A stretch of DNA of 64,000 bases, taken from assembly GCA_963519305.1 (NCBI GenBank), contig CAUQMS010000011.1, forward strand, positions 78,670 to 142,669, in the 5' to 3' direction. The position numbers and the translations under genes were made by a program. This document shows positions 42,900 through 51,816 of the stretch, one piece after another. The notes under the pieces were generated by a model. The model searched no databases. It saw nothing but the letters and a program-made list of their open reading frames with translations, and was not told the origin of the DNA. This DNA is from Ewingella sp963519305. Its GTDB lineage: Bacteria; Pseudomonadota; Gammaproteobacteria; Enterobacterales; Enterobacteriaceae. How positions within the stretch are numbered: the stretch's first letter is position 1; every line of letters begins with the position of its first letter.

Positions 42900-43619
42900 A
42901 TGAGCCACATCACAGCTTCCCCTCCTGAGATTATTGCTGTTCTGCCCGCTGCCGGTATCGGCAGCCGTATGCAGACAGAATGTCCTAAGCAGTATCTTTC
43001 TATTGGCGGCATGACACTGATCGAACATTCGATCCGTGCGTTGCTGCAAAGCCCGCAGGTCAAAAAAATTGTGGTATCGCTCAGCCCGCATGATGTGCAG
43101 TTTACACGGTTGCCAGTCGCAGCTGATCCGCGTATTCAGGTGGTTATCGGGGGCAGCCAGCGGGCCGACTCGGTGATGGCCGGCCTCGAGCAGGCAGGCT
43201 CTCACGGTTGGGTGCTGGTACACGATGCCGCCCGGCCTTGCCTGCATATCGATGATCTGAACCGTCTGCTGGCAATCTCCGCATTTACCGACGTCGGCGG
43301 TATTCTTGCCGCACCGGTACGCGATACCATGAAACGCGGTGAACCCGGCATGGGGGCTATCGCCCATACGGTTGATCGTGAAGAGCTGTGGCATGCGCTG
43401 ACGCCGCAATTTTTCCCGCTGGCGCTGTTGAAAGCCTGTCTGCGCCGCGCGCTGGACGAAGGTGCAACGGTCACCGATGAAGCTTCCGCGATGGAATACT
43501 GCGGTTTTCATCCTTTGCTGGTTGCCGGACGTTCGGACAATATTAAAGTCACGAGGCCAGAAGATTTGGCCCTGGCAGAATTCTATCTAACCCAGTTGTA
43601 TCAAAAGGAGAACGCATAA
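42900..43619 (+). CDS. ispD: 2-C-methyl-D-erythritol 4-phosphate cytidylyltransferase IspD
   Basis: A 239-residue enzyme of the non-mevalonate isoprenoid pathway that couples MEP to CTP, giving CDP-ME. The nucleotidyltransferase signature LPAAGIGSRMQTECPKQYLSIGG is near the N-terminus. VLVHDAARPCLHIDDLNRLL and VTDEASAMEYCG carry the metal and substrate residues. The stop overlaps the ispF start (TAATG at 43617-43621), so the two pathway genes are translationally coupled. Confidence 0.97.
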   Translation: MSHITASPPEIIAVLPAAGIGSRMQTECPKQYLSIGGMTLIEHSIRALLQSPQVKKIVVSLSPHDVQFTRLPVAADPRIQVVIGGSQRADSVMAGLEQAGSHGWVLVHDAARPCLHIDDLNRLLAISAFTDVGGILAAPVRDTMKRGEPGMGAIAHTVDREELWHALTPQFFPLALLKACLRRALDEGATVTDEASAMEYCGFHPLLVAGRSDNIKVTRPEDLALAEFYLTQLYQKENA

Positions 43620-44092
43620 TGCGTATCGGCCACGGTTTTGACGTGCATAAATTCGGCGGCGAAGGCCCATTGGTGATCGGCGGCGTGCGTATTCCTTATC
43701 CGCAAGGTTTGCTGGCCCATTCTGACGGCGACGTGGCCCTGCATGCGGCGACTGACGCGCTGCTTGGCGCAGCGGGCATGGGGGACATCGGTAAATTGTT
43801 CCCGGATACCGATCCGGCTTTCAAAGGTGCGGACAGCCGCGAACTGTTGCGTGAAGCTTACCGTCGCATTCTTGCCAAAGGTTATTCGCTGGGCAACCTC
43901 GATATCACTATTATTGCTCAGGCCCCAAAAATGGCGCCGCACATCCCGCAAATGCGCGTATTCCTGGCAGAAGATCTGCAATGTCATATGGATGAGGTAA
44001 ACGTCAAAGCCACGACAACTGAACAGCTGGGTTTCACAGGTCGTGGCGAAGGTATTGCCTGCGAAGCCGTCGTCCTGTTAATCAAGGACTGA
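43619..44092 (+). CDS. ispF: 2-C-methyl-D-erythritol 2,4-cyclodiphosphate synthase IspF
   Basis: A 157-residue trimeric zinc enzyme that cyclises CDP-ME-2-phosphate in isoprenoid synthesis. The metal site is in MRIGHGFDVHKFG (Asp8, His10), followed by LLAHSDGDVALHAATDALLGAAGMGDIGKLFPDTD and KATTTEQLGFTGRGEGIACEAV. A ribosome site (AAGGAG) lies within the end of ispD. truD begins four bases after the stop. Confidence 0.98.
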   Translation: MRIGHGFDVHKFGGEGPLVIGGVRIPYPQGLLAHSDGDVALHAATDALLGAAGMGDIGKLFPDTDPAFKGADSRELLREAYRRILAKGYSLGNLDITIIAQAPKMAPHIPQMRVFLAEDLQCHMDEVNVKATTTEQLGFTGRGEGIACEAVVLLIKD

Positions 44093-44096
44093 CGCA

Positions 44097-45158
44097 GTGG
44101 AAAATAATCCGATGGATATGTCCCGCCTGACCTGGCTTTACGGTGAACCGCTTTCAACCGGCAAACTGAAAGCCAATCCGGAAGATTTCATCGTCGAGGA
44201 AGATCTCGGCTTTGAGCCTGACGGGGAAGGTGAACATTTGCTGGTGCGTATTCGTAAAAACGGCTGTAACACCCAGTTTGTGGCCGAACAGCTGGCACGT
44301 TTTGCGGGTATCCATCCGCGCTCGGTTAGTTATGCCGGGCTGAAAGATCGTCACGCGGTCACCGAACAGTGGTTTTGCCTGCATCTGCCGGGCAAAGAGG
44401 ATCCGGATCTCAGCCAGTTCGCGCTGGAGGGTTGTGAAGTGATCCGCGCTGTCCGTCATCTGAAGAAAATGCGTATCGGTACCCTGAAAGGCAACGCTTT
44501 TACGCTGGTGCTGCGTCAGTTGAGCGATCTCGCGGATATTGAATCGCGTTTGCAAAAGATCCTGACACATGGCGTGCCCAACTATTTTGGCGAACAGCGT
44601 TTTGGTCGCGGCGGTAATAATCTGGTGCAGGCCCGTAAGTGGGCGAATAACGACATTCGAGTTAAAGAGCGCCCTAAGCGCAGTTTTTATCTCTCAGCCA
44701 GCCGTAGCGCCATGTTTAACGTTATTGCCAGCCAGCGTATTGCCGATGATACTCACCGTCAGGTCATGCTGGGTGACGCCCTGCAACTGAGCGGACGGGG
44801 AAGCTGGTTTGTGGCGACGCAGGCGGAGTTTGACACTCTCCAGCCGCGTGTTGATAGTAATGAGCTGCTGGTTACTGCGCCTTTGCCGGGCGATGGCCCC
44901 CTCGGTACAACGGATGCCGCTGAAGCTTTCGAGCAAGGCTGTCTGACGCAGTGCACCGAGCTGTTATCACTGGTTAAGCGTGAACGGGTCGATCCGGCCC
45001 GGCGTTCGGTCATGCTTCAGCCTTCAGACATGAGCTGGAAAAGTTGGGATGAGGTCACACTGGAGCTGAAATTCTGGCTTCCTGCCGGCAGTTTTGCGAC
45101 CAGTGTGGTACGGGAACTGATGCGCCAGGAAAATATTGATGCGGATATTACTGAGTAA
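44097..45158 (+). CDS. truD: tRNA pseudouridine(13) synthase TruD
   Basis: A 353-residue pseudouridine synthase acting on U13 of tRNA-Glu. The N-terminal KANPEDFIVEEDLGFEPDGEGEHLLVRIRKNGCNT and the catalytic Asp in YAGLKDRHAVTEQW are diagnostic, followed by NYFGEQRFGRGGNNL and the C-terminal FWLPAGSFATSVVREL. The GTG at 44097 follows AAGGA by eight bases and is preferred, although ATGs at 44112 and 44118 are also usable. The 3' end overlaps surE by 20 bases. Confidence 0.95.
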   Translation: MENNPMDMSRLTWLYGEPLSTGKLKANPEDFIVEEDLGFEPDGEGEHLLVRIRKNGCNTQFVAEQLARFAGIHPRSVSYAGLKDRHAVTEQWFCLHLPGKEDPDLSQFALEGCEVIRAVRHLKKMRIGTLKGNAFTLVLRQLSDLADIESRLQKILTHGVPNYFGEQRFGRGGNNLVQARKWANNDIRVKERPKRSFYLSASRSAMFNVIASQRIADDTHRQVMLGDALQLSGRGSWFVATQAEFDTLQPRVDSNELLVTAPLPGDGPLGTTDAAEAFEQGCLTQCTELLSLVKRERVDPARRSVMLQPSDMSWKSWDEVTLELKFWLPAGSFATSVVRELMRQENIDADITE

Positions 45159-45903
45159 CGATGACGGCGTTCTGGCGCCGGGGATCCAGACGCTGGCTAC
45201 TGCATTGCGGGAGTTTGCCGATGTGAAACTGGTAGCGCCCGACCGAAACCGCAGCGGAGCATCTAATGCCCTGACGCTGGATGGCCCCTTACGTATTCAG
45301 TCCTATCCTAACGGCGACACTGCGGTGATTCACGGAACGCCAACCGACTGCGTGTATCTCGGTGTGAATTCGCTGATGCGACCGCGCCCGGACATCGTGG
45401 TGTCGGGTATCAATGCCGGCCCGAACCTTGGCGATGATGTTATTTATTCAGGTACGGTGGCTGCGGCCATGGAGGGACGCCATCTTGGGTATCCGGCGCT
45501 GGCTGTCTCTCTCGATGGTCATCAGCATTATGATACTGCTGCGGCCATTACCTGCCGGATTTTACGTGCGCTGGCGACTGAGCCAATGCGTACGGGTAAA
45601 ATCCTCAATATCAATGTTCCTGATTTGCCACTTTCTGAAATTAAAGGTATCCGGGTTACCCGCTGCGGTAGCCGTCATCCTGCCGAACAAGTATTTTGCC
45701 AGCAGGATCCGCGTGGTCAGGATCTGTATTGGATTGGCCCGCCGGGTGACAAATTTGATATCGCGCCAGACACGGATTTTGCCGCAGTCGCGCAAGGATA
45801 TGTCTCCGTCACACCACTTCAGGTCGATTTAACCGCTTATGCGGCTCAGGACGTGGTGAACGCGTGGTTAGCTAAAGCCGGGGTCAACAGGCATGGTGAA
45901 TAA
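45139..45903 (+). CDS. surE: 5'/3'-nucleotidase SurE
   Basis: A 254-residue metal-dependent phosphatase acting on nucleoside monophosphates and short polyphosphate, linked to stationary-phase survival. The metal site MRILLSNDDGVLAPGI, then VVAPDRNRSGASNALTL, VSGINAGPNLGDDVIYSGTVAAAMEG and the C-terminal DVNAWLAK-type helix are present. The ATG at 45139 lies inside truD, and the end overlaps pcm by 11 bases. The order surE-pcm-nlpD-rpoS is the conserved stationary-phase cluster. Confidence 0.97.
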   Translation: MRILLSNDDGVLAPGIQTLATALREFADVKLVAPDRNRSGASNALTLDGPLRIQSYPNGDTAVIHGTPTDCVYLGVNSLMRPRPDIVVSGINAGPNLGDDVIYSGTVAAAMEGRHLGYPALAVSLDGHQHYDTAAAITCRILRALATEPMRTGKILNINVPDLPLSEIKGIRVTRCGSRHPAEQVFCQQDPRGQDLYWIGPPGDKFDIAPDTDFAAVAQGYVSVTPLQVDLTAYAAQDVVNAWLAKAGVNRHGE

Positions 45904-46519
45904 ACCGATGTATAACTTGCTGGAACAACTGCGCCAGCAAGGCATTCAGGATGAAAACTTGCTGCACGCCATGGAAAAGGTGCCACGTGAGCGCTTTGTC
46001 GATGAAGCGTTTCAACACAAGGCCTATGAAAATACCGCATTGCCTATTGGCTCCGGACAGACGATTTCGCAGCCGTACACCGTCGCGCGTATGACGGAAC
46101 TGCTTTGCCTTACACCGGCTTCGCGAGTGCTGGAAATCGGCACGGGATCAGGGTACCAGACCGCCATTCTCGCGCACCTGGTCGAACATGTCTTTTCCGT
46201 TGAGCGCATCAAAGGCCTGCAGTGGCAGGCCAAGCGCCGTCTGAAACAGCTGGATTTGCACAACGTCTCCACCCGTCATGGCGACGGTTGGGAAGGCTGG
46301 CCATCTCGCGGTCCGTTTGATGCGATCATTGTGACGGCTGCCCCACCGGAAATTCCTCAGGATCTGCTTTCGCAACTGGACGAAGGCGGGGTGATGATCT
46401 TGCCGGTCGGGGAGCAAAATCAAATCCTTCAGCGTATTACGCGCCGCGCCAATGATTTTGTCGTGGAGAACATCGAAGCGGTGAGATTCGTACCATTAGT
46501 TAAAGGCGAATTGGCCTGA
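45893..46519 (+). CDS. pcm: Protein-L-isoaspartate O-methyltransferase Pcm
   Basis: A 208-residue SAM methyltransferase that repairs isoaspartyl damage in aged proteins. Motif I is VLEIGTGSGYQTAILAHL. QTISQPYTVARMTELL and the substrate loop DAIIVTAAPPEIPQDLLSQLDEGGVM precede the C-terminal VRFVPLVKGELA. The length equals E. coli Pcm. The start overlaps the surE end by 11 bases. The 243-base gap to nlpD carries the nlpD promoter side but no clear terminator. Confidence 0.97.
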   Translation: MVNKPMYNLLEQLRQQGIQDENLLHAMEKVPRERFVDEAFQHKAYENTALPIGSGQTISQPYTVARMTELLCLTPASRVLEIGTGSGYQTAILAHLVEHVFSVERIKGLQWQAKRRLKQLDLHNVSTRHGDGWEGWPSRGPFDAIIVTAAPPEIPQDLLSQLDEGGVMILPVGEQNQILQRITRRANDFVVENIEAVRFVPLVKGELA

Positions 46520-46762
46520 ATCTGGTCTGCAAACCGTACGGTTCAGGGCTAAATCCTTAAAATTTAAATATGACTGTTATATGGTGCTGTACTGGCGATG
46601 TTGATAGCATCCCCTACAGTTTTTTACTGTCGCCATCTGGCGGGCTGCGGCTCAGCCCAGATGTGTTGCCCGCTTACACTGTGCCAGTTGGCATTCAGAC
46701 CGCATGTGGCGGCGTGTGAGCGGTGAATAGATAGAATCTGAGATTGCCGTAACGGGGGAAAT

Positions 46763-47767
46763 ATGAGCACGGGAAGCCCAATGAAAACCTTAAGCCGCAT
46801 TGCGGTATGTACATTTGTCAGCGCCTGGATGGTGGGATGTACGAATAACGCCTCAACTTCGGCCCCAATTAGCAGCGTTAACGGCGGTGGAGGGGGTCAG
46901 ACTATTCCTAATTCCACTCCTGTGAATGCCACTGCAAGCCCTGAAGGGCACATTGTTTATAACCGCAGTTACAACTCTATTCCTAAGGGCAGTTACAGCG
47001 GAAGTACCTATGAAGTGAAGCGCGGAGATACGCTTTTTTATATCGCCTGGATCACCGGCAATGACTTCCGGGACCTTGCTGCGCGTAACAATATCGCGGC
47101 TCCGTATAATCTGAATGTCGGTCAGACCGTGCAGATTAACAACGTCTCTTCCAATGCCAGCACGGGTGGAATGTTAGCCGCGACGGACGCCACAAATGGC
47201 GGTGTTCCGAAAGCGCCGTCTGTAGGATTAATCCAAGGTACGGTGGTTGCATCTCAACCAACTACCACGTATTCTGATTCTTCGGGTAAACAGAATGTAG
47301 GTAAAATGTTGCCTTCATCAGGTGTAGCTTCCACCACAGCACCTGTTGCCGTAGCCAGTACTCCTGTCACCAGCACGACGAATAATGGCGGTCCGGTTTC
47401 CACATGGAAATGGCCGACTGACGGGAAAATTATCGATAATTTCTCAGCTTCTGAAGGGGGAAATAAGGGGATCGATATCGCTGGTTCGCGCGGACAATCT
47501 GTCGTCGCCACCGCCTCGGGGCGTGTAGTGTACGCAGGTAATGCTCTTCGCGGTTACGGTAATCTAATCATCATCAAACACAATGATGATTACCTGTCCG
47601 CCTATGCTCATAACGATTCAATGCTGGTCCGGGAACAACAAGAAGTGCAGGCGGGACAGAAAATAGCAACCATGGGTAGCACCGGAACCAGTTCAGTTAG
47701 ATTGCATTTTGAAATTCGTTACAAGGGGAAATCCGTAAACCCGCTGCGTTATCTTCCGCAGCGATAA
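46763..47767 (+). CDS. nlpD: Murein hydrolase activator lipoprotein NlpD
   Basis: A 334-residue outer-membrane lipoprotein that activates the amidase AmiC at the division septum. Lipobox VGC gives Cys26 as the lipidated residue. LysM follows at about 85-130 (YEVKRGDTLFYIAWITGNDF), then a low-complexity linker and a LytM/M23 domain at about 225-332. The zinc ligands are degenerate (NKGIDIAG and VRLHFEIR lack the usual His residues), as in activator-type LytM proteins. It is shorter than E. coli NlpD (379) because the Gln/Pro repeats are absent. The main rpoS promoter in enterics lies inside this gene. Confidence 0.96.
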   Translation: MSTGSPMKTLSRIAVCTFVSAWMVGCTNNASTSAPISSVNGGGGGQTIPNSTPVNATASPEGHIVYNRSYNSIPKGSYSGSTYEVKRGDTLFYIAWITGNDFRDLAARNNIAAPYNLNVGQTVQINNVSSNASTGGMLAATDATNGGVPKAPSVGLIQGTVVASQPTTTYSDSSGKQNVGKMLPSSGVASTTAPVAVASTPVTSTTNNGGPVSTWKWPTDGKIIDNFSASEGGNKGIDIAGSRGQSVVATASGRVVYAGNALRGYGNLIIIKHNDDYLSAYAHNDSMLVREQQEVQAGQKIATMGSTGTSSVRLHFEIRYKGKSVNPLRYLPQR

Positions 47768-47817
47768 CTCGGGCAGAGTCTTGATTCTGCCCTCGGGACC
47801 ACGGGTAGGAGCAGCTT

Positions 47818-48819
47818 ATGAGTCAGAATACGCTGAAAGTTAACGAGTTACATGATGATGTAGATTTCGATGAGAACAGCGCTGAAGCCTTTGACGAGAA
47901 AAACTCAGTCGAAGAGACTGCGGATAACGACACCACTGAAGCTGATGCTGAAGAAGAGTTGTTGTCGCAGGCTGTAAGCCAAAGAGTGCTGGACGCAACT
48001 CAACTGTACCTCGGTGAGATCGGTTACTCTCCTCTGCTGACCGCAGAAGAAGAGGTTTATTTTGCACGCCGTGCGCTGCGGGGAGATGTTCCATCTCGCC
48101 GCCGTATGATCGAAAGTAACCTGCGTTTAGTGGTTAAAATCGCCCGCCGCTACAGTAATCGCGGACTGGCACTGCTGGATTTGATCGAAGAAGGGAATCT
48201 TGGTCTTATTCGTGCGGTTGAGAAATTTGACCCTGAGCGTGGTTTCCGTTTTTCAACTTACGCTACATGGTGGATTCGTCAGACGATTGAACGGGCGATC
48301 ATGAACCAAACCCGTACTATCCGACTGCCAATACACATCGTCAAAGAGTTGAACGTTTACCTGCGTACTGCACGTGAACTTGCGCATAAACTGGACCATG
48401 AGCCGAGTGCTGAAGAGATTGCAGAGCAACTCGACAAACCGGTACATGACGTCAGCCGTATGTTGCGCCTGAATGAGCGTATTACGTCAGTAGATACCCC
48501 GTTAGGTGGTGACTCTGAAAAAGCGCTGTTAGACATTCTGGCCGATGAAAAAGAAAACGGCCCCGAAGACACCACTCAAGACGACGATATGAAACAGAGT
48601 ATCGTTAAGTGGTTATTCGAGTTGAACGCAAAACAACGTGAAGTTCTGGCGCGTCGCTTTGGCCTGTTAGGTTATGAAGCTGCAACGCTGGAAGATGTGG
48701 GCCGTGAAATCGGTCTGACACGTGAACGTGTTCGTCAGATTCAGGTTGAAGGGTTGCGCCGCCTGCGCGAGATTTTGCAGGCACAGGGACTGAGTATTGA
48801 AGCCCTGTTTCGCGAGTAA
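47818..48819 (+). CDS. rpoS: RNA polymerase sigma factor RpoS (sigma-38)
   Basis: A 333-residue stationary-phase and general-stress sigma factor. An acidic N-terminus is followed by region 1.2 (DATQLYLGEIGYSPLLTAEEEVYFARRAL), region 2 (SNLRLVVKIARRYSNRGLALLDLIEEGNLGLIRAVEKFDPERGFRFSTYATWWIRQTIERAIM), region 3 with the ClpXP/RssB-contact area, and the region 4 helix-turn-helix (LEDVGREIGLTRERVRQIQVEGLRRLR). Long quotations here name contiguous family blocks read from the translation at about 48100-48300 and 48690-48770. It is followed by a terminator shared with the convergent mutS. Confidence 0.98.
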   Translation: MSQNTLKVNELHDDVDFDENSAEAFDEKNSVEETADNDTTEADAEEELLSQAVSQRVLDATQLYLGEIGYSPLLTAEEEVYFARRALRGDVPSRRRMIESNLRLVVKIARRYSNRGLALLDLIEEGNLGLIRAVEKFDPERGFRFSTYATWWIRQTIERAIMNQTRTIRLPIHIVKELNVYLRTARELAHKLDHEPSAEEIAEQLDKPVHDVSRMLRLNERITSVDTPLGGDSEKALLDILADEKENGPEDTTQDDDMKQSIVKWLFELNAKQREVLARRFGLLGYEAATLEDVGREIGLTRERVRQIQVEGLRRLREILQAQGLSIEALFRE

Positions 48820-48892
48820 TTTGCCCGCTTAGCAACGCAACAAACTGAACGGATACAGGACTCAGACAGTCTGTATCTAAGGTTATCCAATT

Positions 48893-48923
48893 AAAACGGT
48901 GGGTTATCCCCACCGTTTTTTTA
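48893..48923. terminator. Bidirectional terminator between rpoS and mutS
   Basis: AAAACGGTGGG and CCCACCGTTTTTTT form a GC stem around a TTATC loop, with an A tract on the left and a T tract on the right. Confidence 0.92.
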
Positions 48924-48979
48924 TGCCTTTTATTCGTCTTCCTTGCCGCTACGGCAAAATGTTGGATAACGCGTAGAGA

Positions 48980-51535
48980 TCAGACCATATCCTTCAATCG
49001 GTATATCCACTCGAGTGCCTGACGCGGTGAGAGTGAGTCGGCATCCAGCGCCTCAAGAGCCTCCACCGCAGGCGATACTTCTTCTGTCAGCAGTGCCAGT
49101 TGCGGGCCATCCACTTTACTGGCTGCCGCGCTGTTGGAGAGGGTTTCCAGCTCTTTCAGTTTCTGTCGTGCCCGTTTGATCACGTCACGCGGCACGCCCG
49201 CCAGCGCCGCAACGGCCAGACCATAACTTTTACTGGCTGCACCCTCCTGTACGCTGTGCATAAAGGCGATGGTATCCCCGTGCTCAATGGCATCGAGGTG
49301 GACATTTACCGCGCCTTCCATTTTTTCCGGCAGGGTGGTCAGTTCGAAATAGTGCGTGGCAAACAGCGTCATGGCTTTAATGCGGTTGGTCAGGCTTTCC
49401 GCACAGGCCCAGGCGAGAGACAGCCCGTCATAGGTTGAGGTACCACGGCCGATTTCATCCATCAGGACCAGACTATTTTCTGTGGCATTGTGCAAAATAT
49501 TAGCTGTTTCAGTCATTTCCACCATAAAGGTTGAACGGCCGGACGCCAGGTCATCTGCCGCCCCTACGCGGGTGAAAATGCGGTCCACCGGGCCAATGAC
49601 GGCCTGATCGGCCGGAACGTAGCAACCAATATGCGCCATCAGTACAATCAGTGCAGCCTGACGCATATAGGTGCTTTTACCGCCCATGTTCGGGCCGGTA
49701 ATGATCAACATGCGGCGATGTGGAGACATGGCGAGCGGGTTGGAGATAAAGGGTTCGCTCAGCACCTGCTCAACCACCGGATGGCGGCCACCGGTGATGT
49801 GAATTCCGGGTTTATCGCTTAATGTCGGGCACGCGTAGTTCAGTGTGTATGCCCGCTCAGCCAGATTACTCAGCACGTCCAGCTCCGCCAGCGCGCTCGC
49901 ACTTTGTTGCAGCGCATCAAGATGCGGCATCAGCAGATCAAACAGCTCTTCGTATAACGCTTTTTCCAGCGAAAGTGCTTTGCCTTTCGACGTCAGCACT
50001 TTGTCTTCATATTCCTTAAGTTCTGGAATAATGTAGCGTTCAGCATTTTTCAGGGTCTGGCGGCGGACATAGTGAATAGGTACTGAGTGACTCTGTCCGC
50101 GGCTGACCTGAATGAAGTAACCGTGCACGCCGTTAAAACCGACCTTAAGCGTATCGAGCCCCAGCTTTTCACGTTCGCGGATCTCCAACTGGTCGAGATA
50201 ATCGGTCGCGCCGTCGGCCAGTGCACGCCATTCATCCAGTTCAGCGTTATAGCCCGGCGCTATGACACCGCCATCACGTACCAATACCGGTGGGGCTTCG
50301 ACCACGGCATGTTCCAGCAAAGTGACCAGTTCATTGAATTCACCGCAGTTTTTCAGCAGCGTCTGAATATGGTCAGTCCCGAGCGGCTGTAACAGGGCGC
50401 GGATTTCCGGCAGTTGCTGCAACGCGTGGCGCATACGGGCCAAATCCCGCGGACGTGCACTGCGCAGTGCCAGGCGGGCCAGGATACGTTCCAGATCGCC
50501 AACCTGACGCAAAACCGGCTGCAAATCAGCACTTAGATCCTGCAACGATCCCAGCGCCAGCTGGCGATGATTCAGCACTTTTACATCGCGCGTTGGCATG
50601 TGGATCCAGCGCTTGAGCATGCGGCTGCCCATCGGGGTTACGGCGTGATCGAGGATCGCCGCCAGCGTATTTTCAACGCCACCGGACAGGTTTTGTGTCA
50701 GTTCCAGATTACGGCGGGTGGCGGCATCCATAATGATGCCGTCTTGCAGACGCTCCATGGTCACGCCACGGATGTGCGGCAGGGCGGTGCGTTGCGTATC
50801 TTTCACATACTGCAGCAGGCATCCCGCGGCGCGTAGCGCCTGCGGTGCCTGCTCTACGCCGAAACCACTCAGGTCGCGGGTGCCAAATTGCAGATTGAGC
50901 TGCTGCTTAGCGGTCTCCAGCTCAAACTCCCACATCGGACGGCGGCGCAGGCCGCGTCGGGAAGAAATAAGCTGCATGGCTTCAAAACTCTCAGGGTAAA
51001 GCAGCTCTGCCGGATTGGTCCGCTGGATCTCAGCGGCCATGGTCTCCAGATCTTCGGGCTGCGCCACGCGAAAACGGCCGGAGCTGATATCCAGCGTAGC
51101 GTATCCAAAGCCGCGCGCGTCCTGCCAGACAGCCGCCAGTAAGTTGTCATGTCGCTCATTGAGCAGGGCTTCATCACTGACGGTGCCGGGCGTAACAATG
51201 CGCACGACTTTACGCTCCACCGGGCCTTTACTGAGGGCCGGATCCCCAATTTGTTCGCAAATGGCGACCGACTCACCCAGTTGTACGAGTTTCGCTAAAT
51301 AACCTTCGACGGCATGGTAAGGCACACCCGCCATAGGGATTGGTTCACCGGCAGAAGCCCCACGCTTGGTTAGGGAGATATCCAACAGTTGCGAGGCGCG
51401 TCTGGCGTCGTCATAGAACAGTTCGTAGAAATCCCCCATGCGGTAAAACATCAGGATTTCAGGGTTCTCCGCCTTCAGGCGCAGATACTGCTGCATCATC
51501 GGGGTGTGGGCGTCAGTGACTACATTATTGCTCAT
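48980..51535 (-). CDS. mutS: DNA mismatch repair protein MutS
   Basis: An 851-residue ATPase that recognises mismatches and recruits MutL/MutH. The mismatch-binding N-terminus has HTPMMQQYLRLKAENPEI and the Phe-x-Glu motif in FYRMGDFYELFYDDA. The connector and lever domains follow. The ATPase has Walker A TGPNMGGKSTYMRQ, Walker B LVLMDEIGRGTSTYDG and the helix-turn-helix with AALAGVPRDVIKRA. The start (ATG ending 51535, MSNNVVTDAHTP) fits E. coli MSAIENFDAHTP. It is convergent with rpoS; the accessory genes often found between them in E. coli are absent. Confidence 0.98.
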   Translation of the reverse strand: MSNNVVTDAHTPMMQQYLRLKAENPEILMFYRMGDFYELFYDDARRASQLLDISLTKRGASAGEPIPMAGVPYHAVEGYLAKLVQLGESVAICEQIGDPALSKGPVERKVVRIVTPGTVSDEALLNERHDNLLAAVWQDARGFGYATLDISSGRFRVAQPEDLETMAAEIQRTNPAELLYPESFEAMQLISSRRGLRRRPMWEFELETAKQQLNLQFGTRDLSGFGVEQAPQALRAAGCLLQYVKDTQRTALPHIRGVTMERLQDGIIMDAATRRNLELTQNLSGGVENTLAAILDHAVTPMGSRMLKRWIHMPTRDVKVLNHRQLALGSLQDLSADLQPVLRQVGDLERILARLALRSARPRDLARMRHALQQLPEIRALLQPLGTDHIQTLLKNCGEFNELVTLLEHAVVEAPPVLVRDGGVIAPGYNAELDEWRALADGATDYLDQLEIREREKLGLDTLKVGFNGVHGYFIQVSRGQSHSVPIHYVRRQTLKNAERYIIPELKEYEDKVLTSKGKALSLEKALYEELFDLLMPHLDALQQSASALAELDVLSNLAERAYTLNYACPTLSDKPGIHITGGRHPVVEQVLSEPFISNPLAMSPHRRMLIITGPNMGGKSTYMRQAALIVLMAHIGCYVPADQAVIGPVDRIFTRVGAADDLASGRSTFMVEMTETANILHNATENSLVLMDEIGRGTSTYDGLSLAWACAESLTNRIKAMTLFATHYFELTTLPEKMEGAVNVHLDAIEHGDTIAFMHSVQEGAASKSYGLAVAALAGVPRDVIKRARQKLKELETLSNSAAASKVDGPQLALLTEEVSPAVEALEALDADSLSPRQALEWIYRLKDMV

Positions 51536-51816
51536 AGATATGTTCTTATAATCCATTGATTTTAAATTAATTGTGATTTTTTATTGTTGTCATTCGTTAT
51601 CACGTTGTATCACTCAGAATCGCACAGGCTTATGTCAGAGGCCGTGGATTTTTACCCCGCTATACTAGCCCAGCCGGCAAGAGGCTGTCACAGGTAAAAA
51701 TTCGAGACTTGCCGCAAAGCCGGAATGTAATTCATCTCCATATTCCAGTTTGTTCACGCAGGGCAATGCTTTAACATAGCCGTCACTTATTTCTTGCATG
51801 GCTATATGGATATCCG

